Shown here: positions 21,420 through 33,227 of the stretch, piece by piece
How the letters are laid out: every line of letters begins with the position of its first letter
Position numbering within the stretch: position 1 is the first letter of the stretch
The notes under the pieces: model-generated
The model's input: the letters and a program-made list of their open reading frames with translations, nothing else
Told to the model about the DNA's origin: nothing
The model's database searches: none
From: Pontederia crassipes
Taxonomy: Eukaryota; Streptophyta; Magnoliopsida; Commelinales; Pontederiaceae
NCBI GenBank assembly: GCA_030549335.1
Contig: CM060197.1
Coordinates: forward strand, 43,613,654-43,677,653
DNA length: 64,000 nt
Direction: 5' to 3'
Position numbers and translations under genes: made by a program

Positions 21420-24300
21420 CCCTAATTCACTCTCTACTGTAAGTATACAGGTCAATTGTAATATACTCAAAGTGATTTGAAGCCAGACTCCCTAAAACAA
21501 TCTAGACTAGCCCTAACTAAAGTTACAATTTCAAGAAGTTGAAGGAAAGTGAAAACAAATTTTTATTACTATGGCAAAATGATAATTGATTTTGGACTTT
21601 TGAAATTTTATCTAAACTGAATTATAAATGCTAAATTAAGGCTAAAAGGGTTTATCTATCAATGAGGAAGGTTCTCCTAGGAGTTGGGATTCATCTAACT
21701 TAATTATGGATGGAATGGAACAAGTTATCAATTTTTAGTCAAATCTGATTCAACTTAACATGGCTGCTCTCACAGCTGAATTTGTCCAAAACTAATCATT
21801 ATATTCTCATATAATTGTTAGCTAGATTGAATTAGAAGAGGATCCCTACTAAAATCAAGTTAACATTAAGCTCAAGATCAAAATTTCTTGCTGATTTTTG
21901 GCAATTTCAGTGAAATCAGAAATGATAACATCCAATTGCACCTTAACCACGAGGGAATTACTTCAATTAACTAAACAGGAATGAAATCCATCCAATATTA
22001 GTGTTAATGCTCCTTGGTTTATCTCTAAACTACAAGAGGATTTTAAAATAGCCTTTCAGCTGCAAATGGAAATGAAATCCACATTTTCACTAATGAATTG
22101 GATAAAATCAGCACATAATTACATATGGGAGCTCAGCACTTGCAATTGCTTCTTGGTCCATCTCTGAACAGCAAGAAAACCTTAAGTACACCTTTCAGTG
22201 ATTAAATGAAATCAAGGGCTTAACAATAACAAAGCAAATTCCACAAATTTCAGGAAATCAGCAATGGAAACTCAGGAAATCAACAATCAGAAAATTCAGA
22301 AATCAGCATTGGAGAGTTGCACAAATTCAGGGAATTAAACCTTGAAAATATCATTGCCTCTTGATTCATTTCTGAACAAGAATGAAATCATAAGTAACCT
22401 CTCATTTATCAATTCAATCAGGGCTCGACAATGATGAAAAATAGGTTTAAAAAAATTCAAAAATCAGAAATCAGAATTGGGGGAAAAATAGATTTCAAAA
22501 TTCAGAAAATTAGATTCTAAATTGGGTTAGAACTAGAAACTTGCATTGGTTCTTAATTCATTTCTGAACAAAGATTAAATCAAATGATAACTTTTCAGTT
22601 GTAAATACAAATAGGATCTTACAATGACAAGAATCGGATTCATATGAAACAGATTTCAGGAAACAAAAATTGAAATCAGAACTTGATTTAGTGCAAGAAA
22701 TCAAATTTGTTCCTAATCCATCCATAATTAATCTAGACTACTACCCTATCCTAGGAGACATGGGATTTAACTCCTCATAACTACAAAGTTAGATACATCA
22801 TAGAATGAAAAACAAAAGTAATTCATCCTAGATTGAGGGCTGTCGACAGAAATCAGCAGCATTCCAGCTCTCCTTCAGCTCCAATCCACTCCAAACCCTT
22901 GAATGGCCAGCCTCTCTTCATTCCTCTCTCTTCTCAGCTTTTATATGGCTTTTCATTACCCTTAGATCAGCATCAAAATGTTCCATAGCTCCTGATGTGA
23001 GCCACCTGTCCAGGTCCTGAAAATATATGCATATGACAACTTTTTGGACAGCCAAAAAGCAAGTGGTCCCCCCTCACTTTTCAGCTGAATTTAGATTCAT
23101 ATTCCTTGCTGCAAAGGCCAAAACAGCAAGCATCAAAGTCGTTGAATGAGATTTTAACAAATAAGAATTAGGACAGTGGTTATTATCAGCTCAGACATCA
23201 AATGGGACTTGGTGTTGTGCAGAAATAAAATTCATAGTTAAAATTAATAACATTTGAGTCCGGAATGATAACTTTGCACCATATTATGGAAATTGTCCAA
23301 TTATGATGGTTCAAGGCATTGAAAGCATCAAAGGGATTAGTATGGCAAGTGAATGAGATCAGAAATTAAATGTAGATAGGGTTTCATGGTATTGATAACT
23401 TGGTGACCCAGAATGATAACTTGTATCTATAAAAATGATAACTTGTCATAACTTTGGTTATGGTTATCCAAATGTGATCAAATCAGAACAGCAATGAGTT
23501 AAGACAATTTTAATGATTGCCTAATGCCTTTATGCAGAATTGATAGCTTTGCATATCGAAATGACAGTTTTGCCTTTAAACGATAACTTGCCACTAAAAA
23601 ATGATAACTTATGAAACGGAGTGATAACTTTGCAAAGTTGAAATATGATCATCCAAATATGATTAATTCATGATGGCATAGGATTTAGGGCAACAAAGTC
23701 ACTAGAAATCAGCTAAACTAGAAAAATGATAACTTGACACATTGGAGTGATAACTTGTCCAAAAAATGATAACTTGGCATAGAATTAAGATATTTATGGA
23801 TTTTAGCATTTCAGAACCTTTATGCACATGAAATTAAGTATAAAATGAGAAAGATCAACTAGTTATCACAATCCATGCATTCCAAGCATATTTGGCCAAA
23901 AGTTAGACAAACACTACACCAAAAAAGCTTTTTAGAAACCAAACACATTAGTTCCTAGATCCTCAATTTTAGTCTTTAATACTTTTTTAGACCAAAAAAT
24001 CTTGGTCCCCCATGGTCCCTACAAGTTGGTCATTAAAAATTCTTAGTGACCAAAATTCTTCTATTAGTCCTTAAAAAATGATTTTTTAGTGACCACAAAT
24101 TAAATTTTGGTTTCAAATGAATAAGAATTTGAGACTAGTATCACATTAGCCTCTAATATTTATACTTTTAAGAACCAAATATATTGGTCTCTAAAAATTG
24201 GTCAATAAATCATAATTTTTTTGTAGTGAAAATAAGGGGTCGATATGGGTGATTTGAATAGAGAATGGGATAAAAACCTATTGTGATCAGCTAGTGATCA
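21420..24300 (-). repeat. Athila-like LTR (3' LTR of a minus-strand element)
   Basis: Reading on the minus strand, a polypurine tract (GCTTGAGGGAGTT, about 24301-24315) is followed by TGATCAC, the likely LTR start near 24300. The non-coding sequence then runs to at least 21420, where GTATACTTACAG-type sequence occurs. Minus a nested CACTA MITE the length is about 2.55 kb, long like Athila LTRs. The distal boundary is not proven. The LTR holds a cluster of TGATAACTTG motifs (about 23250-23775). Confidence 0.55.
23912..24228. mobile_element. CACTA MITE, copy 2, AAA target duplication
   Basis: It starts CACTACACCAAAAAAGCTTT and ends TTTTTTTGTAGTG, flanked by AAA at 23909-23911 and 24229-24231. 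It is 317 bp and near-identical to 13555-13872. It lies inside the Athila-like LTR, so it inserted after that retroelement. Confidence 0.92.
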
Positions 24301-25759
24301 AACTCCCTCAAGCTTAGCCTTTTGCTTGTCCTCAAGCAAAACATTAAGAAATTAAGGACAAACTTGAATTAACAGTCCCCAAATGAATTGAAAATCAGCT
24401 GAATTAAGTCCAATGAGTTTTCCACTTTACCAACACTCTCTTCAATTCTTTCCAATTCTCAATCTCTAGCTGAGGAGTCACAATGGTTAAAGCAAATTTA
24501 AGGCATGAAAGAAGTACTAACATTAACTGATTTGGATTTCAAGGATTGTCAACTTTACTAAAAAGTTTGAACTATCAATCTCTTCATGAACAGATTTTCC
24601 ACTGCCTAAATGCAAGTAAACAGATCAAGACCTGATTTTTATTCATGTTGGTCACAGGATAAAAATTTTGGTTTTATTCAGGAGAGGTTCCTTTTTGGAA
24701 TTCACTCTCTTTATTCATGCATGCATGCAATGCAAAAATGCAACTTTTCACTTTTCCTTTTTCTCCATTTTTCTTTTTCTATTCTATTCATGAAGTGAAC
24801 AATGGTTCAAACTCAAGTATAGTTTAGATCCTTAAATGCAAATAGTCAAGGTTTCCTATTTAACATGGCAACAAGAGCCTTGACCCCTTTCTAGACATCT
24901 TCTACTTTTCATTCAATCCATGAATGTCAGCTAGTGTTACCCACAAAAAGAAATTTTTTTCAGCCGAAATTTAATTCAAATGCATCTGAATTGATAATGT
25001 CAATTAAAGCAAGAAGACTAATGGTCAAATGGTCACTTAGTATTGAAGTGTACTGACTGTCATAATAAAGTATTTCATCCATTTTAGAGTTAAAATGAAT
25101 GCAGAATGATAACCAGTGATAACTAGTGATAACCGAGTGAAATGAGTGATAACTTGTTCAAAACAATAACAACCTGGTGGTAAATGATTATATGAGCATT
25201 AAAGTAGATTGAAAACATGGTGTAAAGTTAGAAAAGCACCAGGTTTCCTCCCCCAATCTTATTCGCAGCACTGTCCACTGTGGTGAAAGAGATAGGCAAG
25301 GGAGAGGATTGGGAGGGTATGAAATTCATTGAATTGTGCATTTGATCCTTTCCAATGGTTCTTGCATTTCAATCAGAGTCTTCAGGTGCTCCATACTTCA
25401 TGATTTGCAACCAGTTCTGCAAGGAAATAAGGGATATCAGAGAAATATGCAATATCAGATTTTTAGGGTGCACAATTTAACAATGCATTGAAATTCACTG
25501 AAATTCAGCTAGAATGGATTTGGATAACTGATATGAATGATAATTCAGATGTTAATATGAAGATTTCAGCATGAAGGGAAAGATAATATCAGTTATCATT
25601 GGGATTTCAGTGAGCAAAATTGAAATTGAGGGTAGAGGTACTCCCTAGGTGAAAGGGTGTGGTAGCTTCTGATTTTCTTCTAAATTATTCCTGTAAAATA
25701 GAAAGATTAAGTGTAAAATGGCTTGGGTTACCTCCCAAGAAGTGCCCTACTTTAATGTC
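24301..25759 (-). other. Athila-like 3' non-coding region between integrase and LTR
   Basis: On the minus strand this follows the integrase C-terminus and ends at the polypurine tract. It has no domain-bearing ORF. Athila-clade elements carry a long 3' region here that sometimes encodes an envelope-like frame, but I see none. Further TGATAACT words occur near 25105-25150. Confidence 0.55.
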
Positions 25760-27067
25760 TTAGGCTAGACATTGTTCCACTTGAACACAGCTAGGCAAAT
25801 TTGGCAAATCTTGCAAATTCAACACCTCCTTAGTTGAATCCAGAGTTGTGGGATTGTAAGGCTTCAACCTTTGTCCATTGACCTTGAATATATCATCCTT
25901 ATCATTCATAAGGTCCACAGCTCCAAAAGGATAAACTTTGTGGAGTTTGAAGGGTCCACTCCACCTTGATTTCAACTTTTTAGGAAACAACTTGAGCCTT
26001 GAATTGTACAACAACACAAGGTCTCCAACCTTGAATTATTTCTTCAAAATTCTGTTGTCATGTCACCTTTTGGTTCTCTCCTTGTAAAATTCAGAGTTAT
26101 GATAGGCATTGAGCCTAATCTCATCTAGTTCATCAAGTTGCAAGAGCCTCTTTTGTTCACAAGCCTTCAAGTCATAATTCAGGACCTTAACTGCCCAATA
26201 GGCCTTATGTTTCAACTCAATAGGTATGTGGCAAGTTTTCCCATAGGCAAGTTTGTAGGGGGAGACACCAATTGGGGACTTGTAGGCTGTCCTGTATGCC
26301 CAAAGTGCCTCATTTAACCACAAATTCCAATCCTTTCTAGTTAAGGAAACTGTTTTCTCCAATATGACATTGATCTCCCTATTTGAAATTTTTGCTTGGT
26401 CATTTGTTGGAGGATGGTAAGCAGTTGAGACCTTGTGTTTAACTCCATACTTGTTTAGGAGGTTCTCAAAGCATTTTTCAATAAAGTGACTCCCTCCATC
26501 ATTTATGAGCACCCTTGATATTCCAAATTTTGGGAAGATTATCTCCTTGAACAACTTGATCACATTCTTGGAATCAATAGCTATAGTTGGAATTGCCTCT
26601 ATCCATTTGGATACATAGTCAACAGTTAGCAATATAAATTTGTATCCAAAGGAGCTAGGGAAGGGTCCCATGTAATCAATGCCCCATACATCAAAGATTT
26701 CAACATCTAAGATCCCATTTTGAGGCATTTCATTCCTCCTTGAAATAGATCCTGCTCTTTGGCATACATTACAGCTCTTCACATACATATAAGCATCTTT
26801 GAATAAGGAAGGCCAATAGAAACCAGATTGAAGGATTTTTGCTGCTGTCTTCTGAGTGGCACCATGTCCACCATATGGAGAAGAATGCCATGCCGGCAAG
26901 ATGTCCTGGAATTCTGATTCTAATACACACCTCATATACATGTCATCAGGGGACTTTTTGAACAAAAGGGGATCATCCCAATAATAGTTCTTTAAATCAT
27001 GGAAAAACTTCTTTTTCTGTTGATAAGTGTAATAAGAAGGAACAATCCCACAGGCCAAGTAATTCAC
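25760..27067 (-). pseudogene. Athila-like Gypsy integrase, truncated and inactivated
   Basis: Known: Gypsy integrase inserts element cDNA using an HHCC zinc finger and a D,D(35)E core. Seen on the minus strand: HSSPYGGH followed by SCNVCQ (zinc finger), DVWGIDYMGPF (first Asp) and INDGGSHF (second Asp). Then comes YHPPTNDQAKISNREI, where the usual catalytic Glu of QAEISNRE is Lys (codon 26390-26392). The C-terminal part [20 protein letters not shown] is typical of the Athila/Tat lineage. Two in-frame stops, TGA at 26063-26065 and TAA at 26036-26038, separate core and C-terminus without a frameshift. The N-terminal side is cut at about 27070, so protease, reverse transcriptase and RNase H are absent. 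Inference: a dead 5'-truncated element. Confidence 0.88.
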
Positions 27068-27346
27068 AATGTCTAGATTGCAAGTAATTCACAAAACATA
27101 TTTATTTGTGTGCATAATATACATTCATATATCTTATTTTTGTAATGTTTACTTTGAATGCATAAATATTGTGAATTATGAATGTGACATATTTCATAAA
27201 ATTTACGATGAAATAAATTTGAAATTATGAAATACAAGTGGTCGAAATAAGACTAAAGCAAGTATGATGGTCATGGTAGCAATTTTTGTTGAGAGATACG
27301 TGACATGTGCATGTCTACCTATAGATAAGTACTGAAAAAAGATTGT
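27068..27346. other. Truncation junction of the Athila element and AT-rich spacer
   Basis: AAGTAATTCACA occurs at about 27058 and again at about 27084, spanning the point where integrase homology ends. The rest is AT-rich and non-coding. Confidence 0.45.
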
Positions 27347-27730
27347 TTATGATAAATATAGTACTCTACTCTCTTTCTTTGTGGACTTACCTCGTGTAGT
27401 GTTGTGCAGTCTCCAAGAATTATTACATGGTGACAAGGTGAAGGGGTGATGGTTTTCTAATTGGCAACTTGCACATGCAAATAAGAGCTCCCACTGCAGA
27501 ACTCTGATTGTTCTAATCAATTTTTTTGAAAATGATATATTAATCACATCATATATTTTGTAGATAATTTTGTATGTTCGCTCTCCAAAATTAATAGAAT
27601 AGTATCTTGGCGTTAATTTTTTGGATAGTGGGGAATGAATGGGAGCATGATTACCATCTCGATGTCACTGTTTTAAAAATATTATTATGTCATTATTTAT
27701 GAATATGTGCGACAAGAAGACCTGCAAAAA
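27347..27730 (+). mobile_element. Copia leader remnant
   Basis: It resembles the untranslated leader of the Copia element at 36.7-43.9 kb. CAGTCTCCAA near 27409 matches 38075-38084. The phrase ending in GGGAATGAATGGGAG ... ATCTCGATGTCACT (about 27635-27670) matches GGGAGATGAGTGGGAG ... CTCTCGATGTCACT at 38398-38440. No coding or LTR sequence of that family accompanies it here. Confidence 0.5.
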
Positions 27731-28104
27731 CTAACTCAATTCCCTTATGTAATTTGACTATAGATAATAACACACAACTAAGAGTCTGTGCAATATGACC
27801 AAGTCAAAAGGAACATGTCATCTATAAAACATGATTACTATCATGATTCTCATGATCTTGATGTAACGAAAGTATCAAGAAGCTAATAACTCTTAAGTTT
27901 TTATTCAATAAATATGTTCTATATCTGTATGAGATATAAATTTAATGGCTGAGTTAGAGAATCTTAGTCATATATTTTATAATGAGAACATAATAATTAC
28001 TCATTTTAAATGAGTATAGTAAGTTTGTGCACATATTTGATGTTTAGTGATAATATCAAATATTTTTTTGACCGAAGATGGAGGGGGTTGTGGCATATTA
28101 AGGC

Positions 28105-28378
28105 CATGCTTGGTTTGAGTATAAATATAAGAATAATGTTTTATTCTGTATTATTCTGACAAACAAGGGAGTTAAACCTTAAAAAAAGTAAAGGACAAAG
28201 TTGATATTAATAAAAAAATTATCCTTTTGAATAATGTGTTTTATAGAGATAAATTATTCTATCAAAAAGGTGGAATAAGATTTATTCTTTACACAAACTC
28301 CCAAAAAATTTTAATCTATCAGAATAATCATGCTTATTCCAAGAATTATTATCCATCAACCAAACACCACCTAAGGCT
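28105..28378. mobile_element. Probable hAT-like MITE
   Basis: The left end CATGCTTGGTTTGAGTATAA and the reverse complement of the right end GGTGGTGTTTGGTTGATGG are alike. The interior has repeated AATAAT/ATTATTC words in inverted order. TTAAGGCC on the left and CTAAGGCT on the right give a possible 8-bp target duplication with mismatches. Confidence 0.45.
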
Positions 28379-28389
28379 CCTTCCAAACT

Positions 28390-29288
28390 TTAAACTTTTA
28401 TGTGGAAACTGTTACATCACAAATTACCCACTAAGGTTATGCTCAGTGCCTTTGACAATTCCATTTGCCCATCTCAGCACTTCATGTGGCAGAGAATTTG
28501 AAACTATTGAGCATCTATTTTTTCCTTGCCCTCTCATTATTCAACTCGGGACTCCTTTCCAACAATAAACTAACTTTTCTTTCGTACTTTTTCATACTTG
28601 GCCATCTAGTTCCTGGTTGCAGAAAGGTGAAAAGCATTACCCACAATCTAAAACTAATATCCAAGCCCTTATTGCCTTAAGCCTATGGAGCCTATGGAAA
28701 TATATAAATGATGTGCACTTCAACTCTCTCGACCAATGTTTTATGGAAGAGAATCTTGGTTAGCTTCAATATTTATGATGTATCCCAATAGTCTGAGGGA
28801 CCTCCCCCAAACCCCACAAAACACCCCCCCCCCCCCTCCTCCTTTAGACCCACTTGTCTCATCGGGATTCATTTTGAATACCGATGGCTCCTTCTGTGGG
28901 ACAACTATGGAGGGGTGCATGTTATATCTTTCTCAAAACTAATGGAACTTTCATCTTTGCAGGGGCTACACATAGTATTTTTTGCTCCGCTCTGGCTGAG
29001 GCTTTGGCGTTGAGATGTGCTATGCTCCGGTGCAGGGAACTCAAGTACTTGGACATTCATTTTCGTTCAGATTTCACAACCCTCATTGCTGCCCTATGAA
29101 ATCCGGCGACCATTCCTTAGCGCATAAGAAACATCGTCAACCACATTACATCCTTGACCAAAGCTTTTGTAAACTCTCAGCCTAAATATATCAAAAGAAA
29201 TAGAAATGTGCTAGCTGATTTTTTGGCGAAGCAGGGACGTTCCCTAACTCAAAACTTTTGTGGGTTGGAGATTTGCATCCTGATTTAG
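28390..29288 (+). pseudogene. LINE 3' end: zinc-finger and RNase H-like relic
   Basis: Known: plant L1-type LINEs end in a zf-RVT domain followed by an RNase H-like domain. Seen on the plus strand in several frames: CGREFETIEHLFFPC (about 28480-28530), the zf-RVT Cys pattern, then ALIALSLWSLWKYINDVHFN (about 28663-28725). Next comes ILNTDGSFCG (about 28875), AGATHSIFCSALAEALALRC (about 28957-29020) with the RNase H D and E, and HFRSDFTTLIAAL (about 29060). It ends with RNVLADFLAKQGR (about 29200-29240). The order fits an RNase H-like domain, but stops and frame changes break it. The endonuclease and reverse transcriptase are absent, as expected for a truncated or decayed copy. A C10-type run at about 28826 interrupts it. 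Confidence 0.75.
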
Positions 29289-30655
29289 CCCAGATTATGT
29301 ATCAAAACTCCAATGTTTTAATTTAATCACATGCATCCTTTCTTTAAAAAAAGTTTTTTACTGATGTTATTGCTATACTTCCATGCTTAATTTTTAAGTG
29401 ATCTTTGCAAGAAAGTTTGAAAGTAATAAGTCCCAAAGCGAAGACACGAGATTTAAGTGAAAGATAGTGAAGGAATAAAACTTGTATGAAATTTTATCCA
29501 TATATGTTTTCTTTGGAAAACATGTCCATAGGAACAGTTATCGTATTTTTCATTCATAATGAGACATTGAGAATAAGAAAATAGCACGACTGAGAAGACA
29601 TTGATGAAGTAATCCTTTGATAGGGCAAACGGTAATCCGACATTTGCAGTAACAAAATATTTATTATGAAAGTTTCTGTTATGTAACACTGACCGTTTCA
29701 ACATAGGAATATTCTCATAACTGCATGAAAATAGGCACACCTTCGCATAACATTAGGTTAACAGTAAAATCTCAAAAAAGGCCGCAACCAGACCTATGAA
29801 GATGTGCCCATCTCAATGATGCCTCTTAAGACCATCCCCATTTCAAATATGACTCAAATCCTGATAAATACATATCAGAATTAACTATATATATAAAGTA
29901 GACCATTTGAAATCCTAAATTAACTTGACACTCAGCTTCAAAGATAACTATTTAACTTAACAAACATTTAACCTATATTCCACCTGTCAGCAGCTTAGCA
30001 CTCGGTTAATAATCATTTCCTCCTTAAAAAAGTAGTAGCACTTACCGAAAAAAAAACTAGTATCACGTAATTCGAAAAAACTCGTAGTAAATTTCGTTGT
30101 TGTTTCATTGGCTGAACAATCTAAAAGTTCAGTTCAACAATCATATCCATTTCAAAGAAAGTGGTTTTGGGAATAGTTAAATAACTGCATGGATACCCTT
30201 GGGCTGCAGGTGTATTGGCCTTTCCTCATCTCCACGCTGAACCCAAAGAACATGGAAAGACTTTCAGCTCCTCTATCGACCTTGGCGTTGTTCTCGAACT
30301 TGTAGCCAGATATAGTGGGGAATCGGCAGATCCGGCCGCATCCTCGTAGAAACTGATCCTAGACAAGAGCTTGTAGATGGAGGTAGTTTTTTGTTGCTAT
30401 AAAATTTATATAAAGGTATCTATTACGTGCTACACCTTCAAAAATCTATTATGTGCATACAAAATCGGTGCCAAACTTTAAAATGTAAGCAAGCACAAAA
30501 CTAATTAAGTTAATTCTTTTGCAATCTTATTTGATCATCCTCATCAATCAACTTGAACCCTGTAAAGAAGTAATGTCAATATGTTTTCAATACATATCCT
30601 TTCATCTATTACCTAAATGGCCCATCAGATGTCCATGGTCTCCTCCAAGGTTAAA

Positions 30656-31189
30656 TTAGGTGTAGATGTTTTTTCCTGGAAAAAAAATAATACAAGAGTA
30701 AACAAACATTATAAAACAAAGAAACCAAAGAGAGTAAAAAAGTACATGATTGATGCTATCAATTACATGATATCGCTTGTTGTGTCCTATTTGCCCACAT
30801 ATCTTGCAACTCATTCGGACTCTACCTTTTTTAGACAACCTTGATATGCTAGTACCATTTTGGCTTGGCATTCGACCTTCCGCGATACAACTGTGATTTA
30901 GTTGACAACTCATTATGATCCATATTGTATTTATCCGACCCGACGATGCTCTTACTAGCCCAACAATCCTTTTCTTATCATTTTTTGTAAATTTAATTTT
31001 ATGTCCACTTTTGGCCTTATATTCCTTGCAAATTTTCATAAAATCATCTTTTTGATTAAATTCTGTGCCAAGTCGAAACTCTGGAATATGCAAGTCCCAT
31101 CCAGTAGTAGTAGATGATGTATTTAATGCTCCATATTCACTTTCCTCGTCTTTTTTCTGCACATTACTTGCATATTTTTGGTGCACCAA
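30656..31189 (-). pseudogene. MULE transposase relic with core deleted, copy 1
   Basis: Known: MuDR-type transposases have an N-terminal DNA-binding domain, a DDE core and a C-terminal CCHC knuckle. Seen on the minus strand: PEFRLGTEFNQKDDFMKICK and SGHKIKFTKNDKKR, a MuDR N-terminal domain pattern. These are followed within about 60 residues by LSKKGRVRMSCKICGQIGHN, the basic patch plus zinc knuckle. The last knuckle Cys is replaced (GHNKRYH). The whole catalytic region between them is missing. The same shortened arrangement is present in the duplicate at 50580-51480, so the deletion came before the segmental duplication. Confidence 0.7.
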
Positions 31190-32310
31190 ATCTTGATTTC
31201 CATGGTGTTCCTCTAATTTTGAATTCCCTAGAGAAAGAACGAAAATATGTAGTAATATAAGATAAATCCATACAGCTTCTTAATGCAACATAATTGAAGT
31301 AATTGAAGGCTTATTACACAAATTCTACTAAAGAAAATATGAGTTCTAGACATATAGTTGAAAACAAAAAACATTGGCATATGCATGTGTAAGATTGTTT
31401 TAAATTTGTGGATAGTATATGAAGATATATGATGCTGAAAAGGTGATGTTCTCTGGAATCTAACATCTTTATGCTATATATCAAACATGCACAAACGAAA
31501 TGTGATGTAATGATCCAAGGATAAAAAGGCGTGTATGAAAAAAATATTCTTGAGTCCTTGGACCTAAAGGGAAAAATACCTTGACGCCACATGGAACGAC
31601 TCAACGAGAGCTCCAACAGAGAAAATTAATGTAATGACCTAAGATCAAGGGTTCAAAGGGCCAAAGTTGGCATTTAGTTCCACATTAATAAATATGCTAA
31701 CGGTCATGAACTTATTATGTATCTTGACCAGACTTCAGATTCTTACAAAAGCTCTTAGTTGTGATCATTTCAATTTCCTAATCAGCATGTTGGGTATCTT
31801 GACATTGGTACACTAACTTGAGATGAGTGTTACAATATTGTCAAGATATGACTCCATAATTAGCAAAGATGTGATAATATCATACCTGTTGTAGATTGTT
31901 GTAACTATCCTTATACATATTTTATAAATGTTTAAATCAAATGGAACAAAAAAAAAGGAGGAAGAATTACCATTTTGCTCCTCTCCATTTCCAATTTCTC
32001 CTAATCCTTCACATCTCCTAATGAAAAAAGGCAGAACAAGGCCACGGAGCAGTACAACGCTTAGGGGGCTCGACGGGGGCTTAGGGGAGGAATGATATAA
32101 GCCCAACCTTTCAAATGAAGGAACTTTTATTTCTTAATGACAACGTCTCATTTTAGTATTTTTTATATCAGCAAGATTTCTTAGAGCAAGAGAAAAAAGA
32201 ACAGAGGAAAATGGCATTCTACATCCTACGTGGAAATTTTATTACTAATGATAACTTATTATTTTAATATTCTTAATGTCAATTTATCATTTGTACTTAG
32301 TGGCCGAAAC

Positions 32311-32823
32311 TAGTGTTATAAGACTCGGCCCGGCCGGTCGGACGGGTCGGGTGGGTGTCCGGATACTAAAATAGTCCGCGGGTCAGTCAAAATTTGATCA
32401 TTGGATTGACCCGCTTTGATCTGGTCAAATTCGGTCAAAATCTGAATTCAACTGGTCGACCCGACGGGTTTAATCGATCCGGACGGATCAAGTTATAAAA
32501 TATGAAAAAAATAAAACATATAAAAATTATTTTTTTTACAAATATTATTTATATATATTTTTACTTGAAATTTATGTTTTAGCATTCTTCTTTATCATAT
32601 ATTTCATAGATTTCTTTAGAAAATATTCGATTAATGATTCAATTAATACTTACTTTATTATATTATCTGATCTGAATATTATATTATATTACATTTTGTA
32701 TTTTTTGTTAAATAAAATATTACATATTAATAATATTAGATCACCTTAAATTATTTTATTTTTTATTAATTTATATTATTCGATTTGACTTGGTCCAACC
32801 CGTTAAATAATCCAAGTCGATGG
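32311..32823. mobile_element. CCGG-rich TIR element inserted in the left duplicate
   Basis: It starts TAGTGTTATAAGACTCGGCC and is rich in CCGG/GGTCGGG at the left and ACCCGTT at the right, with an AT-rich interior. The right duplicate has no such sequence: its GTGGTTGGAACCCTCACAAG (near 58758) is the empty site. Flanks GCCGAAAC (32303-32310) and TCTGAAAC (32824-32831) look like an aged 8-bp target duplication. The right TIR is poor. Confidence 0.6.
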
Positions 32824-33054
32824 TCTGAAACCCCCACAAGCAAAAAAAAAAAGTCATGTCGATGAATTTGTTTCACATGTTCCCTACATAAATAGCTCGT
32901 TTCCTTTAAATGGGCTCAGGCATGCACAATTAATGATCACCAATGAGGGGAAGGCCGAGACAATTCACATGCTTTTCAATTCATTTGCAATGTCAAGCGT
33001 GGTAGTGGACTAATTAATAACTTGAAGGCAGAGATCAAAGTTACTGAGATGTGA

Positions 33055-33171
33055 TTATTCACCTGACGGCACGCCATCAACATCGCCCCTTTGGCCACAT
33101 GACTTCTCGCATCCCTCAGGATTATCGACCAGCATTTGCTCATCGTACTCCTCTGCACCGAGCTCTTCCAC
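33055..33171 (-). other. Possible small 3' exon of the NB-LRR gene
   Basis: On the minus strand a T-rich stretch ends TTTCCATTGCAG, a good acceptor. It opens a 38-codon acidic frame (VEELGAEEYDEQMLVDNPEG ...) to a TAA at 33055-33057. A possible donor is CAG/GTCGCT in the last codons of the main frame near 33246. That donor is weak, and the main frame also has its own stop at 33228-33230. The next CAG/GTGAAT here has the better counterpart CAG/GTAAAT in the right duplicate, so a splice site in the 3' region may have been conserved. Confidence 0.3.
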
Positions 33172-33227
33172 CTGCAATGGAAAGCACCATAAAAAAAGGT
33201 GTTATTATTTATTTATTCACAGATTAA

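Larger units (their letters stand above)
29457..33067. repeat. Segmental duplication, left copy (adjoins the NB-LRR pseudogene)
   Basis: Block by block this is homologous to 48953-59042 in the same order and orientation. Examples: GGAAAACATGTCCATAGGA (29515 and 49020); AACTTAACAAACATTTAACC (29954 and 50171); GATTGATGCTATCAATTACA (30749 and 50577); AAATGTTTAAATCAAATGGA (31924 and 56243); TATTTTAATATTCTTAATGT (32260 and 58715); and GTGGACTAATTAATAACTTG (33005 and 58976). Homology ends at ACCTGAC (33061-33067 and 59036-59042), beside the 3' end of the NB-LRR pseudogene. This copy is compact (3.6 kb). The other is expanded by insertions. Confidence 0.88.

Noticed and set aside
23248..23775. CRISPR-like repetition of TGATAACTTG
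   Set aside because: The repeat is only 10 bp, spacing is irregular, there are no spacers of constant length, and this is a plant genome.
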